Notes under the pieces: model-generated | The model's input: only the letters and a program-made list of their open reading frames with translations | Told to the model about the DNA's origin: nothing | Database searches by the model: none | Shown here: positions 41,629-53,324 of the stretch, in pieces | Position numbering within the stretch: the stretch's first letter is position 1 | Layout of the letters: each line of letters opens with the position of its first letter | Assembly: GCA_963210315.1 (NCBI GenBank) | Contig: OY723242.1 | Span: 1,054,001 to 1,118,000, forward strand | DNA from: Rhynchopus euleeides | Taxonomy: Eukaryota > Euglenozoa > Diplonemea > Diplonemida > Diplonemidae | Length of the DNA: 64,000 nucleotides | Direction of reading: 5' to 3' | Translations under genes and position numbers: made by a program

Positions 41629-43512
41629 AAAACCCCCATCCCCCCCCACCCCCCACCCCCACCCCCCCAGATTCAGCTCTGGAGTTAGAAAACCCAGATC
41701 GATTGGCTTTTTTTTTTGCGATCGGGAGGTTCTCTTCTACGTCTATTGTGTTCCGACGGCTGCCTTGAGTTTGGCAGCCACGCTCCAGCGCTTGTCGCAA
41801 TCGCCCCTATGGTACGAACCATTCATCACTCACTGCAGTAACACGTGTGCAGAGACTGTGATCTGCTGAACAGCTGAGAATATGGTGATCACGTTTGTGT
41901 ATATCCGAGCTGTGCACCGAAAATACAACGGAATCCTGCGAGTGGGAGTCGGATAGCGGGCCCGGTTCGGTTCTCGCGTTGTGTCCCTCGAGGAGGGTAC
42001 ACTGCGCGATGCCAGGGGTTCGCTATCCTAAGCTACATTACGGGGGCCTGTGAAACGCCATCCGTGTTTCAGAATAAAGAACGTGCGAGGTTCAGAGCAC
42101 TTTGTGTGCGTCACTATGTCACTGCGCTGATTGTCTCCCGGCGCCTGGCAGTTTCGGTGTACCACAGCCTTGGCAATTTCAACCGCACAAGAGAGGGAAA
42201 ATGCAGGCCTGCCAAGCGTTGCGGGAGCTCTCACCACCACCCTCGCCCCGCCCCCCTTCCCGTATTTGTTGGCCTCGTGCTCAATTCATGCAAGTGCATT
42301 TCAAAACCGTTCCCTTCTTTACCCCTGTTCTCCGAGGGACAGCGCGTTGCCCCAACCACTGTTTCGGGAGACAAGCTCACGCGTTGCCTGACGTCGTCGT
42401 GTTCGTGCCCCATTCAGCCCTTGCCGTGTACCATAAACCAGATGTCGAGACAGACGTGGTTAATCAATCGAGTCATTGCCATTACGGCCGGAAGGCATTT
42501 TTTTCGTGCAATGAACGGCAGCGAACCGACGATAATATATTTCATGGTTTTTGATTCACACAAAAAAGGAAATGTGGGAGGGCGCGGGACAACAAAAAAG
42601 AACAAGAAGGTGGCTGGAAAGAAAATGGAACACAACACTGGGAAGAATACCCTCCTCTCTCTTTTTTTTCCTGCGATTCAATTTTTTTAGCCAAAACGGA
42701 ATCAACTCGGCCAGCATACTTGGCCGCACGAGGGAAACAAACAGAAACGTATTCTGGGAGGGATGGGTGGGGGGGTTTTTTTTTGTGTGTGGGGGGGAAG
42801 TACTGGATCCTCCAGAGCGGCGCTGGGATTGGCAGACACGTCTCTCTCTGCGGTGCGACGCGTCAGCCACTCACAGCTGCGTTCTGGCAGTTCCGCGCGA
42901 CACAGGATGAGCAGGGGAGCAGCAACTCTGTGTGACCCAGGGATGAGACCCGAGGGTTCCTGTTACCCCTGCTCCTGAGGGGCACCGTATGCAACTCAAG
43001 GAGGGTGGGAGGAAGGAGGGGCGAGGGGTTGTCGGCGCAATCAATCTGACTGCTCCGCATGGCATCCCCTCCCAGCTGGCGGCCCGAACACGAGGGGTTG
43101 TGGGGGATGCTGCCAGGAAAAAAAAGGAATACGCAACCAGCATATCCCTCCCTGTATTGGCCTTCCCAAAAATCACTCAAGGAGGCGTCAATGGGAGAGA
43201 ACGGGTCTGTGTTAGTAGCCTAGCTCTCGCAGTGCCTGTGATTGTCGACACCAAAAGAAAAAAAGGGATCTCCTCTGAGTGCGAGAGTGTTTGAAAGTGT
43301 GAGACGTGTGCCGTTTTGTTTTGGTTGACGCTTGCGTTGACTGGAGCTTCAGGGGGGGGGCAGCACGCCCAGCGGCACAGTGTCTGCAATGAGAGAGTGG
43401 GGGGGGCGGGGTGATGGACTTGAAACGGCTGGAGTCCGGTGGGCATGCTCGAAAATGACCAGAAAAATCAAACAAAAAGGGGAGGGGGGAGGGGGGTGGG
43501 TGGGTGTATTTT
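41629..43512. other. Intergenic
   Basis: No supported gene. C-rich run at 41640-41670, G-rich run near 42765-42800. Confidence 0.5.
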
Positions 43513-43560
43513 TTTGCCCGGGTTTTTTGGCGCCACAAGCAACGCCTTATTCTTTTTTTT
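43513..43560. repeat. CCCGGGTTT-GGCGC dispersed motif
   Basis: GCCCGGGTTTTTTGGCGCCA followed by CAAGCAACGCCTTATTCTTT, matching 14440-14486. The hAT-like copy 2 begins about 17 bp further on. Confidence 0.65.
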
Positions 43561-43576
43561 TGTCTTGAACTTAAAC

Positions 43577-44769
43577 CAGGGTATAAGATAGACTTTTTTT
43601 CTGGCGCCGTTTTCCGGTTTTTCTGGTTTTGAAAATTTTTCGCGCGCGCCTTTGGCGCGCGCGACCCGCGCAAACCCTCCCAGAATCTGAGAGGGCCCGG
43701 TGCCTGCGCGCGTCCTGTCGTACTGAGGCTGCTTGGTGGGGCAGGCGCAGCAGCTGCTTTGAAAGTTTGGACTCTCGGCCAAAAAACCGGTCTGGTGCAA
43801 TTTTTTTACGCAGGGGGGTCTGGGGGGCGGAGCCCCCCAGCCGCCGGAGGCCACGGTAGTGATCATCTGTTCCCTACAGTCTGGATTCGCTTGTAAGTAG
43901 GAAGGCTTCGCTGTATCGCAGCCCGGCCAGCAGGAGATCACTGGTCCTTGAGGGTTCAACCTTCAGGGTGGAGGAGGACGGGGGAGCGACCACTCGTGAC
44001 AGGTGTGCGTTGTGGGTGGAGTGGGTGCACGACAGAATGGCCAAAGGGTCCACGAGATCTCTGCACACATTCCGTTATCGAGGAAATGGGCACCTAGCTG
44101 TGACGACAGGCAACAAACAAATCTCATCTGTTAGTTGCCCCCAATAGGCTTGGCGACCTTCAAGATTGCTTGAAAGTCGTTCGTGTTCTCGTCTCAGCCC
44201 TCCAGACAAGCAGATCTGTCTCGAGTTGGTGGGCTGTCGCCATGTATTCGATGGCACCGAGTGACGCTGCACAGAGGCAGACGACACGGTGAACTCCAGC
44301 GGAGGTTACCCTACCTCCGCTGGAGTACACCGTGTGTCTCCCATGAGTCTCAACTAGCGGGAGTCGTAAATTAGCTGGAAAATAGACTCCCGTCTCCAGT
44401 ACAGACTGCAGTCTTAGACTCCCTCTTAGACACTCGCTAGGGTGGCTGGAGTCCACCATGTGTGCACCTTCAAAACAGAAGAGGCCTGCATGACGAGGGC
44501 ATCACCACCCACCGGGCCCCACCGGGCCACCCGCTAGGTCCATTTTTTCTTCTCCGCTTCTCTGCCTTCTTTGGACTATTTGAGCTCTGTGCGGATCACG
44601 ATGGGGTCACTTTCTATTTTTTTATGGCGTTTTTTCTGACTGTTTTACTGTCCCAAAGTCACAAAAAAACCGCCAAAAATGAGATCGACCTTTTTTTTTT
44701 TTTCCAGAAAACCGGGAACCGGGAAACCCTGGTTTTGAAAACCGGAAAACCAGACCTATCTTATCCCCT
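43577..44769. mobile_element. hAT-like non-autonomous element, copy 2
   Basis: Same ends as copy 1 and near-identical interior in the same orientation. Flanking direct repeat GAACTTAAACC (43566-43576 and 44770-44780, part of which belongs to the target by chance). Contains the CGCG hairpin (43641-43663), the GGCGGAGCC module (43812-43872) and the nested MITE. Confidence 0.8.
44285..44460. mobile_element. Nested MITE with CACGGTG ends in hAT-like copy 2
   Basis: Same insertion point as in copy 1 (30109-30282), with small internal length differences. Confidence 0.75.
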
Positions 44770-44780
44770 GAACTTAAACC

Positions 44781-46837
44781 GGGAAAAAAAAGGACCCCAC
44801 CCGCACAGCCCCCCTCTCTACCCTCCCCCTTACCCCTCCCCTTCCCCCTCTCCAATCTCCCCCCTCCCCTCTCCCTCTCCTCTTCCCATTTTTATACCCC
44901 CCTGCTCTTCCCCCCCCCCTCTTTTTTTTGTTATTTTTTGGTTTCATTTTTTTTTGGGGGGGGGGGGGAAATGGCTTTGCGCCCCCCCGCCCCTCCTTTC
45001 CCCCCTCACACACGCCCTGCCCACCATTTTCCCGTGGTCCGTGGGTTTATTGCGTGGCGTAAACGCACATGGCAGTGGGTAGCGTGTCTGGCTCTTTGGG
45101 CAACGGTCTTTTCGTCTTTTCGTAGACCTTCTGTTCGGTGCCTCCGCTGAACCCAACATGACTTAAGGGAGGTGGTGAACGGGTGGGGGGGGGGGGGTGG
45201 GAAGGAGGAGCGCCCTCAGCAGCATGATTCTGAGACAAACAATCGCCGCTCCCAAGCCAGCCAGCCAGCCAGCCTCCATCTGCCGTTTTATTTTTCCCGG
45301 ATTTGGCGCACAGACAACAGCCTCATCTTTTTTTTTGTGTTTTTTTTCTCTTTTTTTTGCCGGTGTTCGGCGTTGCCCAACCTCAGGAAGCTTTTTTCAC
45401 CGGCGCCGGACCCTTTGTGAACACTTTTCACACGCATGTGGAGGTGTTCAACGTTTGAAGAAACACCCAACTGTCGTTGATCCTCTTCAATTGTGGTTCG
45501 CTCGGTTGTCTTAGCTGGTCCCCCTGCCCCCCTGCGCCCCCTCCCCAGCTGCCGCGCACCTGTTGCCAGGGCCGGAAAACGAGTGGTGAGTCAAAGCCAT
45601 GGCGCCTGTGCGTGTGGGATGAATGTTTTGCTTGTGTGCGCCACGGCCTCTCCGGGGCAGAGACCAACAAGGCCCAACGAGGGAGTGTCATATTCTCCCC
45701 GCCCCCCACCACACCCCACTCCCCGCACCCCCCTTCACGAGGGTCTGTCAAGAAGAAGAAAAAAGGCCTCGCCAAAAAAGAAATCGTTCAGAGACACAGG
45801 CACTCCAATATGTTCCCAAACCACTTGTTGTATTCGCGCGGGCCTTCTCACTCTGGCTGGCGTGTCTTTGCTCTGTGTGTCAAAATGTGTCACTTTACAA
45901 CCAGTTTTCTCACACTTCTGAGCGGATGCCCCTGTTGAATCTTTACCCAACGGATGCCTTCTGGCATCGGCGTGGGTTGCTCGGGGAACTGCCTTGAGAA
46001 CGATGGGGGTGGAGAAGAAGGCTGATCGGGCTCTACGACACTCATATCGATGATCGTAGATCGTCGGGGCTCCCCTCCACTAATGGGAGGAGTTAAAATC
46101 AGAAGGGCTAAACAAATACGCCCCCTTTTCATTGAAATGCTTTGGCGCGGCTGCCGGCTGCGCCTACTGCGCCCTTCCACACAGCTGGTTGTTGGTCCGC
46201 TTTGCCGACCTGTTGCTGATCCCCCTCCAAATCAGGCCAGGCTCGCCGTCCGGCAGCAACATCAATGCCGATAGAGGAAGGGGGGGGAGCAAAGAGCGCA
46301 GGGAGGCAACAAGGATTGCCGGGGTTCTTTTGTTTTGTTTGTTTGTGCAACCTTCTGGTCACCTGTCACGTTGGGGCGTGGAGTGTAGGTGAACAAATCA
46401 TTGGGACCACTGCAACCTTTCCGTGGGCGCGGTGCGTTTGTCACAGAACAAAAACGAGAGAGAAGAGGAAGGAAAAAGCCGGATGGAAAGAACAAAAAAA
46501 AACGCAGAAGATGGAAAAGAAAAAGAATAAAAGAAGGAGAAGAGAAAAAGAAACCCGAACCTTTTTTTGGAGCGCGGGAAGCCCCGGCGTGTGCTGAGAC
46601 CCCCTTCCACACACACACAGAGCAGCCCCCCACTCCCACCCCCACCCCCAGCCCCACCACTCTGGACTTTTGCGACTGCCTTTTGAAGCTGTGACACCGC
46701 CCAATCACATCCCCAGCGTGCCACTCTCTGCCATCGCCCCCGCTGCGTGCCGACAGAGTGCCACACCACCACACACAGCACACCCACGCATCCTCGAGGG
46801 CACAGGCATCACTCCCCTTCTACACTACCTCGCTGAC
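44781..46837. other. Intergenic, 5' side of the ABC transporter
   Basis: C-rich, then G-run sequence (44957, 45183) and a fourth CCCGGATTTGGCGCACA motif at 45292-45340. An A-rich patch at 46440-46560. No gene supported. Confidence 0.5.
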
Positions 46838-46866
46838 CCCACCCCACCCCACCCCACCCCACCCCG
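46838..46866 (+). repeat. (CCCCA)n tract upstream of the ABC transporter
   Basis: Six CCCCA units, then GGAGTGCAG; the AG at 46874-46875 could act as an acceptor 72 bp before the start codon. Confidence 0.6.
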
Positions 46867-46947
46867 GAGTGCAGCACCACTCCCTGGAGCACCCCCTTTG
46901 GGACTGCGGGGACTGAATCAAGAGCAGCGGCGGTGTGACCTGCTGCG

Positions 46948-49900
46948 ATGGGTCAGCAGGACGACCTGCCTGCATGCGATGGAAGCACTCCCCCTCCAAC
47001 CGGGTCGGCTGGGCAGGATGCGGAGCTGCAAGAGATGGTTGCAGGGAAGGGGGGCGACGCCACAGCCACCCCACCCCGGTCTGCAACACCAGCAGGGGAC
47101 GTGGAGGAGTGGCAGGCGGACTGCGACCGCGAGCCGGATGCGGAGCACTACTCTGTGTCGGACGAGCCGGAGGGTGGGAGCTGTGTGAACCTCGAAGAGG
47201 CAAGCATCCCGTCACGCCTCCTCCTCTGGTGGCTCACCCCCACGATTGTCGGTGGCCTCACCAGGGGGGACGGTTGGGACGGGGTGGACGCGCCTGTCCT
47301 CCCCGATCGGCTCAAGATGCATACTGTCCTCCCGCGTGCCAAACAGGCGTGGGCAGACGAGCAAGCACAGGCCGCTGCCGCAGGGCGCGACCCTTCCCTG
47401 GCCCGTGTGCTGTGGGAGATGTGGAAGCGCGACATCACCATCGGGTTTGCCTGGGCATTCTTCCAGGGCATCGTCAGCACTGCGGTGAAGCCCCTCCTCC
47501 TGCTCTTCCTCATCAGGCGCATCGACGACGGGCACAGCGGGTGGGCTGTCGCAGGCTATGTCATTGGTCTGTCTGTGACGCTCTTCCTCGACGCGGTGAG
47601 CACAGGGAACGCCAGGTCGACTTTCGCCGACACCTTCGCAAGTGCATACCTCGCGACAACCGCTGGGTTGCTCCAGTCGAAGGCACACCGTATCGCACCT
47701 GGTTCTGTCTCCAATGAGAAAGCCCTTCTGGGAACCGATGTGATCAAAGCATATGATGCATTCAAGCAGCTGTGCCTGATGCCCATGGCAATCTCCTCTG
47801 TGCTGAGTGGGTTGGTTGTGCTCTTCGTCGTGGTGGGGTGGCCGTGCGTGTTCGGCCTGGGTGTGATTGTCACCATCCTGGCCATCTCCTTCTACCTCGG
47901 GAAGAGCGTGAAGCAGGTCGAAGAGGATGTCAGCAACGCGTCGGACGCCAGGGTCGGGATCACGGGGCAGATCATCGAGGGCATCAAGGCGATCAAATAC
48001 ACTGCGTGGGAGGAGAGCTTTCTGAAGATCGTGTTTGCGGCACGTGAGCTGGAGTGCCACTTCGTGCGCCGGCACCGCATCCTCCACATGGCCTCCATCC
48101 AGCTGGGGCGCGCGAACCCAATCCTGTCGGCGTGTGCCACATTCCTCGGGATGCACTTCACAGGGCACGACCTGCGCCCTGCAGATGTGTTTGCCGCCCT
48201 CACCGTCTTCCAGTCGCTGCGCCTGGCGTTGACCTGCATCCCGATGGGTCTTACGATGCTGATGACGTGGTTGGTGTCTTTGGAGCGTGTGACGCAGTAC
48301 CTCCGCACTCCGGATGTGGAGCCACGCGACGACATCAACGTCTGCCAGGGGGCACCAGCGGACCACCGTGTGTACCTCCGCAACGCGCGGTTCCGCTGGC
48401 AGAGGCAGAGCACGCAGCCCGACTCCACCTCGAAGCCGTACGAGCTGTTCATCGAGGAGTTCGGCCTGCGGGAGCGGTGCGTCACCGCTGTGGTGGGGCA
48501 GGTCGGCAGCGGCAAGACCAGCCTGATCTCCGCCATCCTCGGGGACATGCACGTCGCTGCGGCTGCGCCCAACGGCGCTGGCGGGGATGAGGGTGTGAAG
48601 GTGCTGACCGACCCCGACGTGGCCTACGTCCCCCAGAGGGCGTTCATCGTGTGCGGCACCATCAAAGAGAACATCTTGATGGGGCGCCCCTACGACAAGC
48701 ACAGGTTCCACGAGGCTGTGTGCGGCGCTGCCCTCGACAGGGACCTGGAGGTGCTCCCTGCAGGGGCACAGACCGCCATCGGGGAGCGTGGCGTGACTCT
48801 GAGCGGGGGTCAGCAGCAGCGTGTTGCCATCGCACGTGCTCTGTACGCGCCCCCGAAGGTGCTGCTGCTGGATGACCCGCTTGCAGCGGTGGACTCCACG
48901 GTGGGGTCGGTGATCTTCAACGCAGTGACGGCGTACACCAAGAAGCACAACGTGGCGACCTTCATGGTGCTGAACCAGCTCCACCTGCTCCCCTACACCG
49001 ACCACGTCTACATGATCCGTGGCGGGAGAATTGCCGAGAGCGGGACCTACACCGAGCTGATGTCCAACACCTCTGCCGCAGCCCTGTCGCCTGCATCCCC
49101 GTCGGGGCGCAGCCTGCGCGACTTCATCGTCGAGTCGGAGAAGTCGATGCGCGACTGCCGCGACACCCTGGAGTCGGCAAACGCGTATCAGGAGCCTGCT
49201 GCAGAGCCAACGCCATCCCCTGCTGACGCCTCCCCGAAAGGCCTCGCCACGTTCGAACCGATTGGGACTGAGGGGCAGCAGGAGGCCGACAGTGCCACGC
49301 CTGTGAAGGGCGGGCCTCTGGTCCGCTTTGTGGAGGCGGAGAAGGCTCAGCCCGACACAGACGGCACAGCAGGGATCATCGATGGGGCCAACGGCGAGAA
49401 GTCTGTCATCACGATTGACGGGATGCCACCCAACGGCACGTCTGGTGCGGATGGCGAGGAGGCAACGGCAGCTTCAGTGTCGCGCAAGCTGATCCGCGAC
49501 GAGCACCAGGAGAAGGGGTCCATGTCTGACTCGATCTACATCGGCTACCTGAAGGCAATGGGGCTGAACTGCCTGTGGGGCAGCATCCTGTGCCTGATGG
49601 CGTACGTCACGATGGGGTTTGGCGACAGGTGGCTCTCGGAATGGATCCAGAGGCAGGACGACTACAGGGGTGACCAGGAGAGGATTGCTGCAGACCCGGC
49701 CCTGACCCAGCTGGATGCGACAAAGAGCGAACCGAATGAACGTTTGTTTGCCCCTGTCTACGGTGGCTCCTGTGTCACCATGGTCCTGCTGATGGTCGCG
49801 TCGACATATTTCATGGGGAAGGGCACCACACGTGCTTCGAAGACGCTGCACGACACAGTCATGACGAGGCTCCTCCACGCACCAGTCGCATGGTTCCAGG

Positions 49901-51354
49901 AGACACCCTCAGGGCGGATTCTGTCGCGACTCTCGTCAGACCTCAGCGTGATTGATACCTCACTGTCGCACTTCTTCGAGCACTGCCTCAACTTCTTCTG
50001 CACGGTGTTGGTGCTGTTCACCATCATGATCCTGGTCGTCCCTCCTGTTGCGGTGGTTCTAGTCCTCGCTGCCTTTGTGTACGTCGCGCAGCTCAAGGGC
50101 GTGGATGCGACCAACCGTGATCTGAAGCGGCTCGCCAACGCGAGGAACGGTGCAGTGCTCACCGGCCTGTCGGAGACGATCCACGGGCAGGGGAGGACTC
50201 TGCTTCGGTCGATGAACTTCGTGGGCCACAGCGAGGACAAGTTTGGGAAGTACGTTGACAAGACGAACCGGTTCAACTACATGTCTGCTGCTGTCATCTC
50301 CTGGCAAAGTCTGTGGTGCACCACAGTTGCCGCTGTGATTGCAACCTCGACTGCCGTCTTCATGGTGTGGTCGCCCCTCGAGTTCTCCACATCAGAGCTG
50401 GGGCTGGCCCTGTCGTACTGCTTCCTGCTGCCGTACTTCCTGCTGTTCTTCTCTGTCACGTTCTCCATCCTGCGCCTCAACATGACCTCCCTCGAGCGCC
50501 TGCTGCAGTACGGGGGCGATGAGGTGGACCAGGAACCCGCTTGGCACCTCCCCACAGACCCTCCTGCCGCATGGCCGCAGACGGGCAAGATCGCCTTCAA
50601 AGATGCCGAGCTGATCTACAGGCCTGGGCTCCCACCCGCCCTGCGAGGCATCAACCTGGATGTGAAGCACGGCGAGAAGGTGGGTGTTGTCGGCCGGACC
50701 GGTGCAGGGAAGAGCAGCCTGGCCGTCCTGCTGTTCCGCCTTGTCGACGCCAGTGGCGGTGCCGTGTTTGTCGACGGTGTGGATGTGCGCACTGTGGGGC
50801 TGCAGCGCCTCCGCAAGTCGCTCGGCGTCATCCCGCAGGAGCCGCTGCTGATGGTGGGGACCGTGCGCCAAAACCTGGACCCCTTCAACGAGCACACCGA
50901 CAAGGCGGTGATGTCGGCGATGGAGCGTGTGGGTCTGGAGGACGTGTCGCTCGAGACGCATGTGGGTGACGCTGCAGACACGTTGTCCTCTGGGCAGAGG
51001 CAGCTGATCTCCCTGGCACGGACCCTGCTGCGCGACGTGCGTGTGATTATCATGGACGAGCCGACCAGCAGCATCGACCCGCTGACGGATGCCATTGTGC
51101 AGCGTGTGGTGCGTGACGAGTTCAAGCACTGCACAGTGGTGACAATCGCACACCGCTTGCACACCATCATCGACAGCGACAGGGTGATTGTGATGAGCGA
51201 GGGGCACATTGCAGAGGCCGGCACCCCACGTGAGCTCCTGCAGAACCCCGCGTCGCACCTCACGAAGCTGGTGAAGGATTTGAACCGCGAGCAAGACTCG
51301 GCAGCTGCGTCTGTCCAGCAGAGTGCAGTCGATGCTGCAAACCCTGCAGTGTAG
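46948..51354 (+). CDS. ABCC/MRP-type full ABC transporter
   Basis: 1468 residues from the ATG at 46948, an ATP-driven membrane exporter. It has the short MRP layout without an N-terminal TMD0. Order: cytosolic start (1-90), membrane domain 1 with helices from about 163 to 480, NBD1, an acidic Pro/Thr-rich linker (about 700-850), membrane domain 2 (about 872-1190), NBD2. NBD1 Walker A is GQVGSGKT (517-524), signature LSGGQ (618-622), Walker B ends LLLDDP (D642-D643). NBD2 Walker A is GRTGAGKS (1249-1256), signature LSSGQ (1346-1350), Walker B MDEP (D1370, E1371). Asp in place of the catalytic Glu in NBD1 is normal for ABCC proteins, so NBD1 mainly binds ATP. Likely substrates are organic anions or glutathione conjugates, but this cannot be read from sequence. 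No introns; GC-rich third positions. Confidence 0.95.
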   Translation: MGQQDDLPACDGSTPPPTGSAGQDAELQEMVAGKGGDATATPPRSATPAGDVEEWQADCDREPDAEHYSVSDEPEGGSCVNLEEASIPSRLLLWWLTPTIVGGLTRGDGWDGVDAPVLPDRLKMHTVLPRAKQAWADEQAQAAAAGRDPSLARVLWEMWKRDITIGFAWAFFQGIVSTAVKPLLLLFLIRRIDDGHSGWAVAGYVIGLSVTLFLDAVSTGNARSTFADTFASAYLATTAGLLQSKAHRIAPGSVSNEKALLGTDVIKAYDAFKQLCLMPMAISSVLSGLVVLFVVVGWPCVFGLGVIVTILAISFYLGKSVKQVEEDVSNASDARVGITGQIIEGIKAIKYTAWEESFLKIVFAARELECHFVRRHRILHMASIQLGRANPILSACATFLGMHFTGHDLRPADVFAALTVFQSLRLALTCIPMGLTMLMTWLVSLERVTQYLRTPDVEPRDDINVCQGAPADHRVYLRNARFRWQRQSTQPDSTSKPYELFIEEFGLRERCVTAVVGQVGSGKTSLISAILGDMHVAAAAPNGAGGDEGVKVLTDPDVAYVPQRAFIVCGTIKENILMGRPYDKHRFHEAVCGAALDRDLEVLPAGAQTAIGERGVTLSGGQQQRVAIARALYAPPKVLLLDDPLAAVDSTVGSVIFNAVTAYTKKHNVATFMVLNQLHLLPYTDHVYMIRGGRIAESGTYTELMSNTSAAALSPASPSGRSLRDFIVESEKSMRDCRDTLESANAYQEPAAEPTPSPADASPKGLATFEPIGTEGQQEADSATPVKGGPLVRFVEAEKAQPDTDGTAGIIDGANGEKSVITIDGMPPNGTSGADGEEATAASVSRKLIRDEHQEKGSMSDSIYIGYLKAMGLNCLWGSILCLMAYVTMGFGDRWLSEWIQRQDDYRGDQERIAADPALTQLDATKSEPNERLFAPVYGGSCVTMVLLMVASTYFMGKGTTRASKTLHDTVMTRLLHAPVAWFQETPSGRILSRLSSDLSVIDTSLSHFFEHCLNFFCTVLVLFTIMILVVPPVAVVLVLAAFVYVAQLKGVDATNRDLKRLANARNGAVLTGLSETIHGQGRTLLRSMNFVGHSEDKFGKYVDKTNRFNYMSAAVISWQSLWCTTVAAVIATSTAVFMVWSPLEFSTSELGLALSYCFLLPYFLLFFSVTFSILRLNMTSLERLLQYGGDEVDQEPAWHLPTDPPAAWPQTGKIAFKDAELIYRPGLPPALRGINLDVKHGEKVGVVGRTGAGKSSLAVLLFRLVDASGGAVFVDGVDVRTVGLQRLRKSLGVIPQEPLLMVGTVRQNLDPFNEHTDKAVMSAMERVGLEDVSLETHVGDAADTLSSGQRQLISLARTLLRDVRVIIMDEPTSSIDPLTDAIVQRVVRDEFKHCTVVTIAHRLHTIIDSDRVIVMSEGHIAEAGTPRELLQNPASHLTKLVKDLNREQDSAAASVQQSAVDAANPAV

Positions 51355-51765
51355 TGACAAGTCGGTTTTGAAGTGGAGCTACTTCACAAGGTGCACGCAG
51401 TCCAACGCAGTACCAGTGCGAACCCCCACAGATTCTGTGAGTCGGTTCGCACCCCAGCCTGGGTTGATCCGAGTGCAGTACGAGTTGTCCAGGAGAGCAG
51501 CATGCCTGAAGTGACATTGTTGCCGCTTTCACTTTTTTTGCCACGTTTTGACGATTCAGCAGAGTCGGTGACGGGGTATGGATCGGCCGTGGGGGGGTGG
51601 GGCACGTATCGCCCCCGGAGGCCCAAGCAACGACCCACGCGGTGTTTGCGCTGTTCATGATGCAAGACGTTGTCAAGCAGTGGAGCAACGGATCAACTCG
51701 TGTGGGCGTCGGGTGGCGCAACCACTGAGGTCCATTTAATGTATGCGTCCCGTCCACACCATTTG

Positions 51766-51890
51766 GTGTGTCAGGGTGTGTGTAGTGTGCGTTGTCGTCG
51801 TGGCGCACTGTCTGTGCCTGTCTCCGCCCTCAGCTTGCTGTGGGTGCCGCCCTCACAGACGTTAGCCCGCCGCCGCCACCACCCATTGCA
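51766..51890 (+). repeat. Segmental duplication, copy 1, left part
   Basis: Matches 56572-56690 closely (GTGGCGCACTGTCTGTGCCT, CAGCTTGCTGTGGGTGC, ACGTTAGCCCGCCGCCGCCA). The rest of this copy resumes at 54783 after nested insertions. Confidence 0.85.
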
Positions 51891-52408
51891 ATGCCTTGCC
51901 AATATTATTTTGACATGGTTTGACAAGCCGCTTAAGAATCTTGTTGGATTCTTATGGATTCTTACGCTTATTGGCTCCGAACACTTACGAAAAAAAGCCA
52001 AGAATTCTTACGATAAGCCGTCAAATCTTATAAGACTTGTAAGAATCTGAGAAAGTCTTATAAGATTTTGGGAAAATCTCATAAGATTCTTGTAAGATTC
52101 CGGAAAATTCTTGCCAGAAATCCGATAAGTCTTATAAGACTTGCGGAAAATCTTATACACGGTGGACTCCAGCGGGGGTAGGGTAACCCTTTTCGGGAGT
52201 CTCAACTAGGGGGAGTCCAACTCCCGCTAGCGGGAGTATAGACTCCCGCTAGCGGGAGTCTGACTCCCCCTAGCGGGAGTCTTTTCACCTATTTTCACTC
52301 ATTTTTCCCATGATACCTATGCAATGTGGCACTCGTCACTGAAGTACAGCCACACCAAACGAAACGGACGTTTCCACCCATCCCAGCTCGCAGACCTGAT
52401 TCACAAAA

Positions 52409-52789
52409 ATGGGGAAGACGACAACGAAGCCGGCAGCGAAGCCGGCGGCAAAGTCGATTAAGAAGAAGAAGAGCGCAGAGAGTCCCGAGGCTGCGGAGGC
52501 GACGAACATTGTGCATGATTTTTGCACGGCCTTCCCTGTTAAAAAAGGGGGCAGTGTGCTGACACTGGGATCCATTAGAAGGCTCCTAGCAACGGTGTTG
52601 AGCAAGGAGCTCCACCAGCACAGCACCCAGGTGGCCAACGCAATCATCGCCATGTCTTCCCTGACATGGATAAGTTCGCTGTCAGGGAAGTCGCAACGAT
52701 GCGGAAGGAGGGCGCTCTCCGTCATATACAAGGTGGATGCGAAGTATGGCAAGGTGCAGGATACAAACGTGTCGTCGGGGGCAGCCTGA
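52409..52789 (+). CDS. Small Lys/Ala-rich histone-like protein, composite copy 2
   Basis: 126 residues from the ATG at 52409. The partner of 33030-33410, with three substitutions. Basic N-terminus (TKPAAKPAAKSIKKKK), helical middle, YKVDAKYGKVQDT near the end. It lies upstream of the transposase-like frames on the same strand, in the first of the two stacked units. Conservation of mostly silent or mild changes cannot be judged from two recent copies. Confidence 0.5.
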   Translation: MGKTTTKPAAKPAAKSIKKKKSAESPEAAEATNIVHDFCTAFPVKKGGSVLTLGSIRRLLATVLSKELHQHSTQVANAIIAMSSLTWISSLSGKSQRCGRRALSVIYKVDAKYGKVQDTNVSSGAA

Positions 52790-53054
52790 AGCCGCGAATG
52801 ATCGCGACACGGGCGAACGGCTTGGCACCGTGGGTCTGGATAGATGCTGGAGTTCGGCCGGGTGAAACCGGAAGTCGCAGCAAAATTTGCCCCCCCAGAT
52901 TTCTTCCTCAAACCCACCCGTGGGCTGATCCGGCCTTGCACGGTGGACTCCAGCGGGGGTAGGGTACCACTACCGGGTTTAACCCTTTTCGGGAGTCTCA
53001 ACTAGGGGGAGTCCAACTCCCGCTAGCGGGAGTATAGATCAGCAGTGGGCAACA

Positions 53055-53324
53055 ATGAGGCGATGCGGGGGGCGAGGGCACCGATGCTCACTGTGCGACA
53101 TCCCAGAAGAACGCTGGTATCAACAGGTGCATCGATACCCGCACCTGACTCTCTCTGAGATAAAAGAGGCTGGCTACCCCTCCCTCTTGGCAGGTGTGCC
53201 TCCCAATGCCCGCTACGTCACCCCAGCACTCCATGACTGCAAGGGGCTCGCCATGCGGCTGATCAGGGTACTGGATGAGACAACAAAAAAATATTCGACA
53301 AGACCTGTACAAACCTTGCACTGA
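53055..53324 (+). CDS. Transposase-like protein, zinc-knuckle-like part, composite copy 2
   Basis: 89 residues from the ATG at 53055, identical to copy 1. GHRCSLC, LTLSEI and ALHDCKGLAMRL blocks. It ends at TGA 53322-53324, and the next codon in the same frame is the ATG of the 288-residue frame. Read-through would give a ~378-residue protein. A start further upstream is impossible because of nearby stops and the element end. Confidence 0.6.
   Translation: MRRCGGRGHRCSLCDIPEERWYQQVHRYPHLTLSEIKEAGYPSLLAGVPPNARYVTPALHDCKGLAMRLIRVLDETTKKYSTRPVQTLH

Noticed and set aside
47212-49005. 597-codon minus-strand frame
   Set aside because: It is the antisense shadow of the ABC transporter, caused by strong GC third-position bias; it encodes no known domain.
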